A DNA stretch of 64,000 bases from contig NZ_CP075169.1 of the NCBI RefSeq assembly GCF_016865525.2, forward strand, positions 186,001-250,000. Reading direction: 5' to 3'. The stretch is from Sodalis ligni. Its GTDB lineage: Bacteria > Pseudomonadota > Gammaproteobacteria > Enterobacterales > Enterobacteriaceae. Shown here one piece after another: positions 44,305 through 52,785 of the stretch (position 1 is the stretch's first letter; the number at the start of each line of letters is the position of its first letter). Under the pieces are notes generated by a model. That model ran no database searches, was not told the origin of the DNA, and worked only from the letters and a program-made list of their open reading frames with translations. A program made the position numbers and the translations under genes.

Positions 44305-44997
44305 ATGCCCTCAGTGATGCTCGCCGGCGGGTCCGCAATGCCGGAGCCGATGTCGTTGCCGGAAATAGTCTACCGAAAACTGCGTGATGCGATTCTCAAC
44401 GGCGTCTATGCCCCCGGCGCCATGCTGCGCCAGGAAGAAGTGGCCGCCCAGTTGGGCGTCAGCCGCAATCCGCTGCGGGAGGCGCTGCCCCGTTTGGAGT
44501 CCGAGGGCATCGTGGTGCTGTATCCCCGGCGCGGTTATGCGGTGGTGAAACTGGATCCCACAGAAATATGCAATGTGTTTGATTTGCGTATTTTATTGGA
44601 AACGGACCTGGTGGCCCGCTCCGTCGTGCTGAAGACCAAAGCCGATGAGCAGCGGGTCCAATCCATTCTCGACGATATGGCGCTGCTGGTGGAGCAGGCG
44701 GAAGCCGCTGACAGAACCCGCTGGTTCGATTTGAACCTGCGCTTTCATGACGCCATGCTGCTGCCGGCCCGCTGTCCGCACCATATGAAAGCGCTGGCCC
44801 AGTCGCGAGGTGCGCTGGAGGCCTATATACGCGCCGAGGTCCGGTTGACGGGGGATCTTAACCAGGCCCAAAGGGAACATGCCGAACTGACCCTGGCGTT
44901 TATCTCCGGCGATAAGGACCGGCTGATCCGGCTGACCCGGGAACATTCCGAACACACCCGCGATCGACTGTTGCGCGGGCTGCCGCGCTGGCAATAG
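44305..44997 (+). CDS. GntR-family regulator (FCD type)
   Basis: A 230-residue regulator: N-terminal winged helix with IVYRKLRDAILNGVYAPGAM, LRQEEVAAQLGVSRNPLREA and LPRLESEGIVV; C-terminal FCD helical domain (about 95-225) with the metal/effector-binding Asp/His pattern (FDLNLRFHDAML and HAELTLAFISG). The start at 44305 has a poor ribosome site; ATG 44338 is an alternative. One of three FCD regulators in the island; likely ligand a carboxylate of the pathway. Confidence 0.87.
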   Translation: MPSVMLAGGSAMPEPMSLPEIVYRKLRDAILNGVYAPGAMLRQEEVAAQLGVSRNPLREALPRLESEGIVVLYPRRGYAVVKLDPTEICNVFDLRILLETDLVARSVVLKTKADEQRVQSILDDMALLVEQAEAADRTRWFDLNLRFHDAMLLPARCPHHMKALAQSRGALEAYIRAEVRLTGDLNQAQREHAELTLAFISGDKDRLIRLTREHSEHTRDRLLRGLPRWQ

Positions 44998-45037
44998 ACG
45001 TCCCCGAAGAAAGGGACTCATCGTCCCCCTTCCTGAT

Positions 45038-46261
45038 TCAGCTCGCCTTCTTAAGATGACGGCTATAGGTTTCATACAGCCAGCGATTGAATTCCGGCAG
45101 GATTTTTTCCAGATGGGAATAGCGGCCGCGGGGGGCGAAGCGGGATTTAAAGGCCTTCTGCATGGTCATATTGGTCTCTTCATCCTGCTCGCCGAAGGTT
45201 TCCGTTGAGGAAATCTGTACTTTGCGCATCCAGTCAAAATTGGGCAGTTCGGTGGTTTCCTTCGGATAGTAGAAGTTAATCAATAGATCGATGGAACCCA
45301 CCGAACGGGGAAACACCCGGAAGGTGAACGCCTGGTCCGGCAGCAGACAGAAGAACAGCGTGGGGGGAACCGAGGAAAAAATCGTTCGGCGCCGCTCTTC
45401 GTCGGTAAGATCCTTTAGAATCGGGAACTGCGCTTTCTGGCTCGGGTTAAAGGCCGCATCCTGGCGCATACCTTCAAAGTAGGTGGAGTGGGTTAAGTAA
45501 TTTTCACCCTCCTGCCAGTCGTCCCATTCGGAGAAACGGGCGTTTTCCGCCGGGGCTATTTCATGGAATCCCTTGTGCACATAGGAGGTGTGATAGGGTT
45601 CCAGGCCGTTTTCCAGCGTGATCTTCCAGTTCCAGGGATAATTCTGGTGCGCCAGGGTCGGCATCACCTGCATGTCGGCGAAATTATAGTGCCGCAGCTC
45701 TTCGTCGGCTTTCGCCAAGGTCGGCGCCAGCGGCGCGGCGTTCATATCGAAGTTGGCGAAAATAAAGCCGTGGAACAGCTCCATCTTGAGCTCCGGCAGC
45801 GCGGTATCTTCACGCTGCTGGGTAATGGGAATGGTCATGCCCATTTCCGGCGCCGCGCGCAGTTTACCGTCCAGGCGATAGGACCAGGCATGGTAAGGGC
45901 AGCTGAAGGTGACGCAGTTACCGGTTTTTTCCTCCGCGCAGTCACGTATCAGCGGATGGCCGCGATGCTGGCAGATGGCGGACAACACCTTGATGGAGCC
46001 GTCGTTTTGCCGTACCACCAGCAGCGGTTCGTCGATGATTTCAACGGTGAAATAATCCCCCGGATTGGGAATCTGGTTTTGATGGCCCAAAGCCAGCCAG
46101 CTTTTGGAAAAAACCGCCTGCTTTTCGAATTCGAAAAAAGCCTCTGAGGTATAAAATTCACTGGGCAGCGAACGTGCCTGGGTGAAATCTTTAATGGACG
46201 CTTCCATCATTTTGAGCAGTTCATCGATATTCACATCTGATTGAGTTTGTTTAATGCCCAC
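45038..46261 (-). CDS. Rieske-type aromatic-ring-hydroxylating oxygenase, alpha subunit
   Basis: A 407-residue oxygenase component. The Rieske centre ligands are in CQHRGH (C97, H99) and CPYH (C121, H124); the mononuclear iron site is in LENGLEPYHTSYVH (H224, H229). This layout fits ring-hydroxylating or demethylating Rieske oxygenases that need a separate reductase. The start is a GTG at 46259-46261 with GGAGG five bases upstream; the reading frame runs 24 codons further without a site. It follows the NTF2-like and VOC genes on the same strand after 106 bp. The matching reductase is probably the PDR-type gene at 56.2 kb. Confidence 0.88.
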   Translation of the reverse strand: MGIKQTQSDVNIDELLKMMEASIKDFTQARSLPSEFYTSEAFFEFEKQAVFSKSWLALGHQNQIPNPGDYFTVEIIDEPLLVVRQNDGSIKVLSAICQHRGHPLIRDCAEEKTGNCVTFSCPYHAWSYRLDGKLRAAPEMGMTIPITQQREDTALPELKMELFHGFIFANFDMNAAPLAPTLAKADEELRHYNFADMQVMPTLAHQNYPWNWKITLENGLEPYHTSYVHKGFHEIAPAENARFSEWDDWQEGENYLTHSTYFEGMRQDAAFNPSQKAQFPILKDLTDEERRRTIFSSVPPTLFFCLLPDQAFTFRVFPRSVGSIDLLINFYYPKETTELPNFDWMRKVQISSTETFGEQDEETNMTMQKAFKSRFAPRGRYSHLEKILPEFNRWLYETYSRHLKKAS

Positions 46262-46367
46262 AGCTACCTCCGGCAAGAATGAGTTGTCATGAGTGACATC
46301 GGGATGGGTTGTTGGTAAATGCTGCAACCCCACAGCGAATCAACATCAAAGGGTTCGGCCTTTATGA

Positions 46368-46865
46368 TCAGGGCGATACCAATTCCATCTGCAATCCCCA
46401 GGGCGTCAGAAAATAAACCCAGCGGCGGCCCGCCAAGGGATGATCCGGGCCGATGACCGAAGGTTCGCCGAGAATTTTTACCCCCGGCACCTGCCGCAGG
46501 GCCGCCAGCGCCTGCGGGAGATTGTGCACGGTGATGCCAAGATGGGCGCCGCCGGCGTCACAGTTCCTCGGCATGGCCCGGTTAAGGTCCGGCGCCCGGT
46601 ATTCGAATAATTCCAGCGCCGTGCCCAGGAAATCCAGCTTGGCCAGGCGGCAGGCGGCCTCGGGGTGCGTATTGAAGCGTTCCGCCATCGACGCCGCATT
46701 GTCCGGACCGGGCCGGTAATGGCGGCGATATAATTCGCGCGCCCCCAGGACCTGGATAAAGAATGCCGTCGCCGCGTCCAGATCCGGGACGGTGAGGGCG
46801 ACGTGGTCCACCCTGCCGCATGACAGCACCGGCGCGGCGAGCGGCTGCGGAGTGCCGGGCTTCAT
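46368..46865 (-). CDS. VOC-family protein (glyoxalase/extradiol-like)
   Basis: A 165-residue single-chain VOC protein with paired beta-alpha-beta-beta-beta modules: RVDHVALTVPDLDAATAFFI, LELFEYRAPD, GGAHLGITVHNLPQALAAL and VYFLTPWGLQMELVS. Potential metal ligands are the His in VDHVAL, the His in AHLGIT and the final Glu in QMELV. It could isomerise or cleave a pathway intermediate. Start overlaps the stop of the NTF2-like gene as ATGA. Confidence 0.82.
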   Translation of the reverse strand: MKPGTPQPLAAPVLSCGRVDHVALTVPDLDAATAFFIQVLGARELYRRHYRPGPDNAASMAERFNTHPEAACRLAKLDFLGTALELFEYRAPDLNRAMPRNCDAGGAHLGITVHNLPQALAALRQVPGVKILGEPSVIGPDHPLAGRRWVYFLTPWGLQMELVSP

Positions 46866-47371
46866 GTTTTATCGTCCAGCGCGGCGAAGCGTTCTTTCAG
46901 CCAGCCCGCCCCATAAGGCGTGCGGAACTCGATATAAAGCTTGAGATGCCTGAAACGCCAGACGCCGTTACGGCGCTCAAACACATCGTCATAGCGGCCG
47001 CCCATCCACAGCGCCATCCGGTCCTGAAATGTGCAGGGTTCAAGAAGTTTCCAACTGCCGCGGCCCCGTTCGCCGGCGACGTATATAGATTCGTTCATTA
47101 AATAGTGAGTGGTAAAAGAGAGCCGGCGCGGGCTGGCCTCGAACATATCGGCAATGGCGTCATGGCCGGTAACCTTGTTGGCCGTACCCTGCGCCTCGCT
47201 TTCCCAGATACCGTCCGGCCAGAACAAATCGGCCACCGCCCGCCCGAGCTTATCGTCGCAAGCCTGCATATAGTCCGCTTTCAAACGGCGGATGGCATCT
47301 TGGGATTCCAGGGCGTCCAGGCGCTGTAGCAAAGACTGTTCGTCACCGGTCAGGTTTCTGTCAATGGGCAT
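46862..47371 (-). CDS. NTF2-like (SnoaL/ring-hydroxylase beta-like) protein
   Basis: A 169-residue NTF2-fold protein: RLDALESQDAIRRLKADYMQ, LFWPDGIWES, HYLMNESIYVAGERGRGSWK and RRNGVWRFRHLKLYIEFRTP. This fold includes the small beta subunits of ring-hydroxylating dioxygenases and also SnoaL-like cyclases and isomerases, so it may be the partner of the Rieske alpha subunit or a separate enzyme. It heads an operon with the VOC and Rieske genes, and its promoter shares a direct repeat with the transport operon. Confidence 0.78.
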   Translation of the reverse strand: MPIDRNLTGDEQSLLQRLDALESQDAIRRLKADYMQACDDKLGRAVADLFWPDGIWESEAQGTANKVTGHDAIADMFEASPRRLSFTTHYLMNESIYVAGERGRGSWKLLEPCTFQDRMALWMGGRYDDVFERRNGVWRFRHLKLYIEFRTPYGAGWLKERFAALDDKT

Positions 47372-47378
47372 GATGTTC

Positions 47379-47416
47379 TTTGGATATTATTTTGGATACA
47401 ATATAAAATACAATAT
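47379..47416. promoter_or_regulatory. GGATA direct repeat and ATACAATAT repeat, island operon promoter
   Basis: TTTGGATA occurs twice, 12 bp apart (47379-47386 and 47391-47398), and ATACAATAT follows twice, also 12 bp apart (47396-47404 and 47408-47416). The GGATA pair recurs with the same spacing at 53671-53692 upstream of the ABC operon. It lies between the NTF2-like gene and the divergent GntR gene at 47544. Confidence 0.5.
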
Positions 47417-47543
47417 GCGCCGGTGATTTATCACTGTCAACAGGCAAAAGTGGATATTGGAAAATGCGTATGACATGCTAGATTTCCTTGCCGGACATGA
47501 AACTTTTAACTTTCTTTTTTCAGCGATATAAGAAAAACAACCT

Positions 47544-48182
47544 ATGAAGACTTCGAAAAGGCAAACGGCCACCGGGCGGACAACCGAGCGCATCCGGGAA
47601 CTGATCATCAGCGGCGAAATCGGTGCCGGCGAAACCTTGCGTCAGGAAGAACTTTCGGTCCGTCTGGGCGTTTCACGCACACCGCTGCGGGAAGCGATTA
47701 TCATCCTGCAAGCCGAGGGTCTGGTGATTAACCATCCCCACAAAGGCACCGTGGTCTACAAACCCACCGTGGCGGAGCTTGAGGAAATTTACGCTACCCG
47801 CCTGCTGCTGGAGCCGGCGGCGGCCCGATTGGCGACCCGCAACATGACGCCGGAAGCGCTGCTGGACGTGGATCGCATCGTGCATGAGATGACCGCCACC
47901 ACCACGCCCTGGCAGTTAATCCGCCTTAATCATGAATTCCGCTATACCTTTTATTCCGCTTCCGGCAACCGAACGCTGGCGGACACCATCCGCGGTCTGA
48001 CGCTGCGCGCCGAACCCTATGTCGGCATACTGGTAAGCGGGCTGAACCGGCCTTTCACCGATCAAGCCTTCGCCGCCCTGTTGGACGCTATCCGCGCCGC
48101 TGACGGCGACCGCGCCGCCGCCGTCACCCAGGCGCACCTCGAGGCGACGGTGGCCAACGTTCTGCCGATGCTGCAGCGCTGA
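47544..48182 (+). CDS. GntR-family regulator (FCD type)
   Basis: A 212-residue regulator with the winged helix TTERIRELIISGEIGAGETL, RQEELSVRLGVSRTPLREAI and an FCD domain (about 80-210, ATRLLLEPAAARLATRN, LNHEFRYTFYSASGN). It is divergent from the NTF2-VOC-Rieske operon across 172 bp that contain paired repeats, so control of that operon is the likely role. Its last 17 codons are repeated, diverged, right after the stop (see the duplication at 48131-48241). Confidence 0.88.
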   Translation: MKTSKRQTATGRTTERIRELIISGEIGAGETLRQEELSVRLGVSRTPLREAIIILQAEGLVINHPHKGTVVYKPTVAELEEIYATRLLLEPAAARLATRNMTPEALLDVDRIVHEMTATTTPWQLIRLNHEFRYTFYSASGNRTLADTIRGLTLRAEPYVGILVSGLNRPFTDQAFAALLDAIRAADGDRAAAVTQAHLEATVANVLPMLQR

Positions 48183-48241
48183 GTCCGCTAAGGCGCACCT
48201 AGGAGCGGCGGTGGCCGGCGTCCTGCCGATGCCGCGGCGCT
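48131..48241 (+). repeat. Duplicated 3' end of the GntR gene
   Basis: GGCGCACCT begins two copies 61 bp apart, 48131-48180 (inside the gene) and 48192-48241 (after it). Both end CTGCCGATG with a C/G-rich CGGCGCT or CAGCGCT tail. The second copy reads AHLGAAVAGVLPMPRR and a stop, similar to the gene's own C-terminus. Confidence 0.7.
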
Positions 48242-49070
48242 AAAGCGCGTCGAGAAACCGGCTTACGGTGCGGTTGAATTCGCCGGGATGCTCGTAAAAA
48301 GGCAAATGTCCGCACCGTTCAATGGTGTGCAGCCGCGCCCTGGGGAAACATGCCACCGCGGCTTCGGCGCGGGCATGGCTGGCACGGGGATCCTGGCGTC
48401 CCCACAGCAGCAGGGTGGGGGCGGCGACCTCATTGAGCCGTTCGGCGACCCGGAAGGGCCGTGCCCGATTTACATCCAGCATGGCCGCCAGCAGCGATTT
48501 ATAAGCCTGGGCGGCGCCTTCCCTGGCATAGGCCGTTAATTGGCTCAAAATCAGCGGGTCGAAATCCAGCGTTCCGTCAAAACAGAGATTCGCCAGGCGC
48601 TGCCGGCAACTGTCCCAGGTGGCGGTATCAAAGGCGCTGCTGCCGTTGGCCAGGGTCTTGCCCAGGGTTGCCACGGTTTCGGCTTCGGTTTGCAGCGCGG
48701 TGCCGCTGCCCACCACCACCAGGCGCTTTATCCGCGCCGGCATACGTAAGCAGAGCAGCAGGGCAAGCTGGGCGCCGAATGAGCTGCCGACAATGGAGAA
48801 TTGTTCAAAGTCCAGCCGGTCCACCAGCGCCTCCAGATGCGTCATTAGGGCGGCATGGCCGATATCGCCGCGATCGTCATACAGATCGGTAAAGCCATGG
48901 CCGAGCAGATCCGGCGCGCAAACGCGCCGCCGTGCCCCCAGGTCGGCCAGATTACGCAGCCAGACATCGGCGGAAAACCCCACCGGATGCAATAACAGCA
49001 GCGGTTCTCCGCGACCCGATTCAATCACCCGGGTGCGGATGCCCCCCGCCGTCAAAAATTGGATATGCAT
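48240..49070 (-). CDS. Alpha/beta hydrolase, meta-cleavage-product-hydrolase-like
   Basis: A 276-residue alpha/beta hydrolase: oxyanion strand LLLLHPVGFSADVW near 26-39, nucleophile elbow VGSSFGAQLALLL near 93-105 with Ser, acid in LLWGRQDPRASHAR, and His in ERCGHLPFYEHPGEF. The fold and the gene order (directly after a VOC ring-cleavage-like gene) suit a C-C hydrolase such as MhpC/BphD, though lactonases (PcaD) look alike. ATG 49070 has GAGGAGG upstream, two bases after the preceding stop; longer frames overlap that gene. Last gene of the transport operon. Confidence 0.82.
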   Translation of the reverse strand: MHIQFLTAGGIRTRVIESGRGEPLLLLHPVGFSADVWLRNLADLGARRRVCAPDLLGHGFTDLYDDRGDIGHAALMTHLEALVDRLDFEQFSIVGSSFGAQLALLLCLRMPARIKRLVVVGSGTALQTEAETVATLGKTLANGSSAFDTATWDSCRQRLANLCFDGTLDFDPLILSQLTAYAREGAAQAYKSLLAAMLDVNRARPFRVAERLNEVAAPTLLLWGRQDPRASHARAEAAVACFPRARLHTIERCGHLPFYEHPGEFNRTVSRFLDAL

Positions 49071-49072
49071 GG

Positions 49073-50041
49073 TCAGGCCTCCTCGCGCAGGCAGGCCAAT
49101 GCGTCGGCGCGGGAAGCTTCTCGGGGCAGGAGGGCGGCGCCGGTATAAAACGCGAGATAGATGCTGTTCGGGTCGCGGGAAAAACAGCGGGCGCCTTCCT
49201 GCCGGGTTTGCCGAGCCATCCCCGCCGGCATGGCCGGCTGGGAGAGCAGAAAGGATTGGGGGGCGATTAAAAACCACAGGGAGTGCAGTCCCGCCTGCTC
49301 ATCCCTTCCCGCCGCCACCAGGGCCACGCAGGCATGTTGTTGCCCGGGCAGACCCAATAGCGCCGCCTCCCCGCTCTGGCTGATAAGCTCCAGACCGGCG
49401 ATGCGCCGATAGAAATCCAGTGAGCGCGGCAAATCGGCGACAAAAAATGTCCCGCCGCAGATCTCCATCGACTGGAGGGCCGCGCCGTCCACCCGGGTGT
49501 CTAGCCGGGGCAAAGGCTCAAAGGCCGGGAAAGGCGGCGTTGTCAGCGGATCCCAGCGGGCGCTGATCAGGTTATTTTGGTTTTCGGCATAAAAACCGCG
49601 CCAATCGGGCACGCTGTCGATATAGAACTCCACGGCGTTGCCGTCCGGATCGTAGAGATACAGGCTGCGGGACATGCCGTGATCCAGCGCCTTTTCCACT
49701 GCGATATCAAAACGTTCGGCGTTGCGGTAGGCCTCGATAAGCGACGCCTCGCTGCAGACGTGAAAAGCGATATGATTGAGGCCGGGCTGTCGGCCGCGAA
49801 CCATGGTGTTCTGTACGCTGCCGTCCCGGCCGATCAGCGGGGCGCTGGAAACCTGCATTAATCCCATGTCGTGATGGGTGGCGCCGTTGCTGAGGAATCC
49901 CGCCTTGATGCCGGGTTCGCGAAAGACTTCGGTCAGGCCGCAGACATCCCGGTAGAACGCCACGGACTCGTTCACATCCGCCACGAAAATATTCGCATGG
50001 GCGAAGCGGTCGGGACGGAAAAGTGCAGTATTTGCGGACAT
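49073..50041 (-). CDS. Two-domain VOC protein, extradiol-dioxygenase-like
   Basis: A 322-residue protein of two VOC modules. The first (about 10-150) keeps a likely iron triad: His in RFAHANIFVAD, His in GLNHIAFHV, Glu in DPDGNAVEFYID, and the family's Y-x-x-D-P-D-G-N run. The second (about 175-300) has the fold but lacks such ligands. This suits catechol 2,3-dioxygenase-like enzymes, but in classical ones the iron sits in the C-terminal module, so another reaction is possible. GGAGAG precedes the ATG at 50041. Between the permease and hydrolase genes of one operon. Confidence 0.8.
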   Translation of the reverse strand: MSANTALFRPDRFAHANIFVADVNESVAFYRDVCGLTEVFREPGIKAGFLSNGATHHDMGLMQVSSAPLIGRDGSVQNTMVRGRQPGLNHIAFHVCSEASLIEAYRNAERFDIAVEKALDHGMSRSLYLYDPDGNAVEFYIDSVPDWRGFYAENQNNLISARWDPLTTPPFPAFEPLPRLDTRVDGAALQSMEICGGTFFVADLPRSLDFYRRIAGLELISQSGEAALLGLPGQQHACVALVAAGRDEQAGLHSLWFLIAPQSFLLSQPAMPAGMARQTRQEGARCFSRDPNSIYLAFYTGAALLPREASRADALACLREEA

Positions 50042-50068
50042 TTTTCTCTCCAATCAATTACCCGGACA

Positions 50069-50824
50069 TTACCGGAAGCGGGCGACGACGCTTTTTTCCA
50101 AGGCCGACATCACCAAAAACAGCAGGATGCCGAAACCGCCGGCCATCAGCGTCGCGGCCCACAGCAGGGCGATGCTGTCGCTTTGCATGGCGGAAATCAG
50201 CAGCGGGCCGATACCCTGATCCAGCCCGAACCATTCGCCGAAAATGGCCCCCACCATGGCGGCCGGCGCCGCCACTTTCAGGCCGGACATAAACGTCGGC
50301 AGGCATGCCGGCAGTTCCAGATGAAAAAATCGTTTGTTGCCGGGGCAGTCCAATACCGCGAACAGATCGTAATGGGCCTGGTTGACCTCGGCGAAACCGG
50401 ACAATGTGGCGATAAATACGCTGAAAAAGACAAAAAAGGCGGCCACCGCGATGGGGAGATCCTGGCGTTCCATCGTCGCCAGCAGTACCGGCCCCAGGGC
50501 TATCACCGGCGTTGCGTTGATAATGGCCGCCAGCCGGGTGATACCCGGCCTGAGCCAATGGCCCAGCTGGGCCATGACCGCCAGCAGCGTGCCGATAAGG
50601 ATGCCGATAAAATAGCCGCGAAATGCGCTGTCGGCGGTGTGCAGCAGCGCATCAAGGAACACCGCGTGGTTTTCCGGCGCCAGAAATTGCCCGATAACCT
50701 CGCTCAGCGGCGGTATCACCCCGCGCAGCCAGGACGATCGGCCGCCGGCTTCCCATAACGCCGGCAAAATGAAGGCCCCGGCTAAAGCATACAGCCGCTG
50801 GCGCCGTAACAGGCGAGTCGTCAT
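50069..50824 (-). CDS. ABC transporter permease
   Basis: A 251-residue inner-membrane permease of the SsuC/TauC type with six predicted segments. The EAA loop reads ELPACLPTFMSGLKVAAPAAMVGAIFGEW, which contacts the ATPase. AGGTG precedes the ATG. Second permease of the importer; the pair with the 53-kb permease implies a heterodimer. Confidence 0.88.
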   Translation of the reverse strand: MTTRLLRRQRLYALAGAFILPALWEAGGRSSWLRGVIPPLSEVIGQFLAPENHAVFLDALLHTADSAFRGYFIGILIGTLLAVMAQLGHWLRPGITRLAAIINATPVIALGPVLLATMERQDLPIAVAAFFVFFSVFIATLSGFAEVNQAHYDLFAVLDCPGNKRFFHLELPACLPTFMSGLKVAAPAAMVGAIFGEWFGLDQGIGPLLISAMQSDSIALLWAATLMAGGFGILLFLVMSALEKSVVARFR

Positions 50825-50837
50825 GTCGGCACCTCAG

Positions 50838-51704
50838 TCAACATAAATCCTCCCCGGCTTCCAGCTCATCCAGCGCCAGGGTCAATTCATCGGACAACGC
50901 ATGAAACTGCGGGCTGCGCATGATCTCCGGCTGGCGCGGGCGCTGGAAAGGTATGCGCCTTTCCATCCGCACCCGGCCCGGACGGGGCGACATCACAATG
51001 ACCCGATCGGCGAGAAAAATGGCCTCTTCCACCGAGTGGGTGACCAATAACGTCGTCAGCCGTTCGGCGCTCCACAGCGCCTGTAATTCAATATTCAGCC
51101 GCCGTCTCGTCACCGCGTCCAGTGCGCCGAACGGCTCGTCCAGCAGCAGCAATTCCGGCCGCAAAACCAGGGACCGTGCAATGGCTACCCGCTGGCGCAT
51201 GCCGCCGGAAAGCTGTTTCGGCCGGGATTTCTCGAAGCCGGTCAGGCCCATCAGATTGAGCAGCCAGGCGATGCGCTGTTCATTCACTTTATGTCCGGTG
51301 ATTTTGCAGGGCAGCGCCACATTGTCCCAAGCGGAAAGCCAGGGCAGCAGGGCATGGTCCTGAAAGGCCACGCCTAATCGGTTGTTTTTGATGAACTCTC
51401 CCGGTCCGTCGCAGCCGTCCATCACCAGTTTCCCGCCGCTTGGGGTCTCAAGGCCCGCGATAAGGCGCAGAATGGTGGATTTACCGCAGCCCGACGGGCC
51501 AATCAGCGCGACGAATTCATATTTACCGATGTGCAGATCGACATTATCCAGCGCGGTGAATTCGCCGCCGCCGCTGGCAAACCGCTTGGAAACCTGCTTG
51601 AGATCCACCAGCACATGCTGCCCGGACGCGGGCTGTTGCGCCGGTATGATTTCTTCAGCCGGCGTCCCGGCGGTCGCCGCCGTAGAGGTTGATGAAAGCT
51701 GCAT
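50838..51704 (-). CDS. ABC transporter ATP-binding protein
   Basis: A 288-residue ATPase of the nitrate/sulfonate/taurine importer family (SsuB/TauB-like). Walker A is GPSGCGKST, signature LSGGMRQRVAIARSL, Walker B LLLLDEPFGALD, and the His loop LLVTHSVEEA. A Thr/Ser/Ala-rich N-terminal tail precedes the core. The ATG at 51704 is ten bases after the binding-protein stop; longer frames run into that gene. Part of the island importer. Confidence 0.92.
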   Translation of the reverse strand: MQLSSTSTAATAGTPAEEIIPAQQPASGQHVLVDLKQVSKRFASGGGEFTALDNVDLHIGKYEFVALIGPSGCGKSTILRLIAGLETPSGGKLVMDGCDGPGEFIKNNRLGVAFQDHALLPWLSAWDNVALPCKITGHKVNEQRIAWLLNLMGLTGFEKSRPKQLSGGMRQRVAIARSLVLRPELLLLDEPFGALDAVTRRRLNIELQALWSAERLTTLLVTHSVEEAIFLADRVIVMSPRPGRVRMERRIPFQRPRQPEIMRSPQFHALSDELTLALDELEAGEDLC

Positions 51705-51714
51705 GGCGTGTCTC

Positions 51715-52752
51715 TTAGAGTAATTGGGTCCGATTGCCGAAGACCTCTTCGAGCAGGCTGGTATCCACATAGCTATCCACCGCGGGCAGCTGGGTTTCGC
51801 CGGCCGCGCGCAGCGCCGCATAAATGGGGCCGCTGATTTTGGTCTTGTCGATCCAGAGCATGCCTTTGTCGCGGGTCAAATCGCTTTGCGTCAGCGGAAC
51901 CATGGCCTGATTGACCCGGAGCTGATGGGGCTGATCGATTTTCATGGAGCCGGCGTAGCGTTCCGCCACCAGTTTCGGCGCCAGGGTGGGATCTTTGGCA
52001 TTCATTTCCCAGCCTTTGATACTGCCGCGCAGGAAGCCGAGAATAACTTTGCGGTTTTTGGCGATAGCGTCGCTGCTGACCACAATCGGGCTGGTATAGG
52101 TGGGCAGTCCCATAGCGGCGAACAGGATCATATTGGTTTTCACCCCCTGTTCCGCCAGCGTCACCGGTTCGGAGGTGGCGAACACGCTGATGATGTCGAC
52201 GCTGCCTTTGGTCAGCGGTGTGGAGTCATAGCCGATGGGCACAAAGGTATAGCCGTTGGCCGGCAGGCCATTGATTTTGAATACGGCGTCAAGCTCGCGC
52301 TGACGTCCTTGGGCGGCGCCGATCCGCTTGCCCACCAGATCCTTGGCGCTGTTCAGCGGCAGGCTTTGCAGGCTGATGAGGGCCAGGGGCGAAGTCTGGA
52401 ATACGGAGCCGATGACCGTCAGCTTGGCCTGGTGCTGAACAGCATTGATAGTGCTGGTGAGAAAGGTCGGCAAGCCGGCGGTACCGGCGCCGCCGGCCAC
52501 GACCTGCTCCACGCCCTGCATATTGGGGCCGCCGGGCAGGAACTTCACGCCGATGCCTTCCTGTTTGTAATAACCCAAGGCGTCGGCGATATAAAAGCCG
52601 GCGAAATCCACGCTCGGGATCCAGTTCAGCTGCAATGAGACCGTATTGCCGACGGCGGCAAGGACGACGCCGGGGCCGAACAGCGATGCGATGGTAATGC
52701 CTGCGCCGGCGGCGGTGAGTAAACGGCGACGGCTGATGTGACCTTCTTTCAT
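51715..52752 (-). CDS. ABC transporter substrate-binding protein, Tat signal (NMT1/SsuA-like)
   Basis: A 345-residue periplasmic binding protein. The N-terminus SRRRLLTAAGAGITIASLFG is a Tat-type signal ending near AAVG. The mature domain (VSLQLNWIPSVDFAGFYIAD, LGYYKQEGIGVKFLPGGPN) matches NMT1/THI5-like proteins, which bind thiamine precursors, sulfonates or aromatic acids such as phthalate. AAGAGGAAA precedes the ATG. The ligand cannot be told from sequence. Confidence 0.9.
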   Translation of the reverse strand: MKEGHISRRRLLTAAGAGITIASLFGPGVVLAAVGNTVSLQLNWIPSVDFAGFYIADALGYYKQEGIGVKFLPGGPNMQGVEQVVAGGAGTAGLPTFLTSTINAVQHQAKLTVIGSVFQTSPLALISLQSLPLNSAKDLVGKRIGAAQGRQRELDAVFKINGLPANGYTFVPIGYDSTPLTKGSVDIISVFATSEPVTLAEQGVKTNMILFAAMGLPTYTSPIVVSSDAIAKNRKVILGFLRGSIKGWEMNAKDPTLAPKLVAERYAGSMKIDQPHQLRVNQAMVPLTQSDLTRDKGMLWIDKTKISGPIYAALRAAGETQLPAVDSYVDTSLLEEVFGNRTQLL

Positions 52753-52785
52753 TTTTTTTCCTCTTTATAATATCTGTGCAGGGAA

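Noticed and set aside
49071..49277. N-terminal extension of the alpha/beta hydrolase
   Set aside because: Overlaps the VOC gene in another frame; ATG 49070 has a strong ribosome site and begins the conserved fold.
48619..49383. 254-codon plus-strand frame
   Set aside because: Covers the hydrolase and VOC genes in antisense; composition is Arg/Ser/Pro-rich as in shadow frames.
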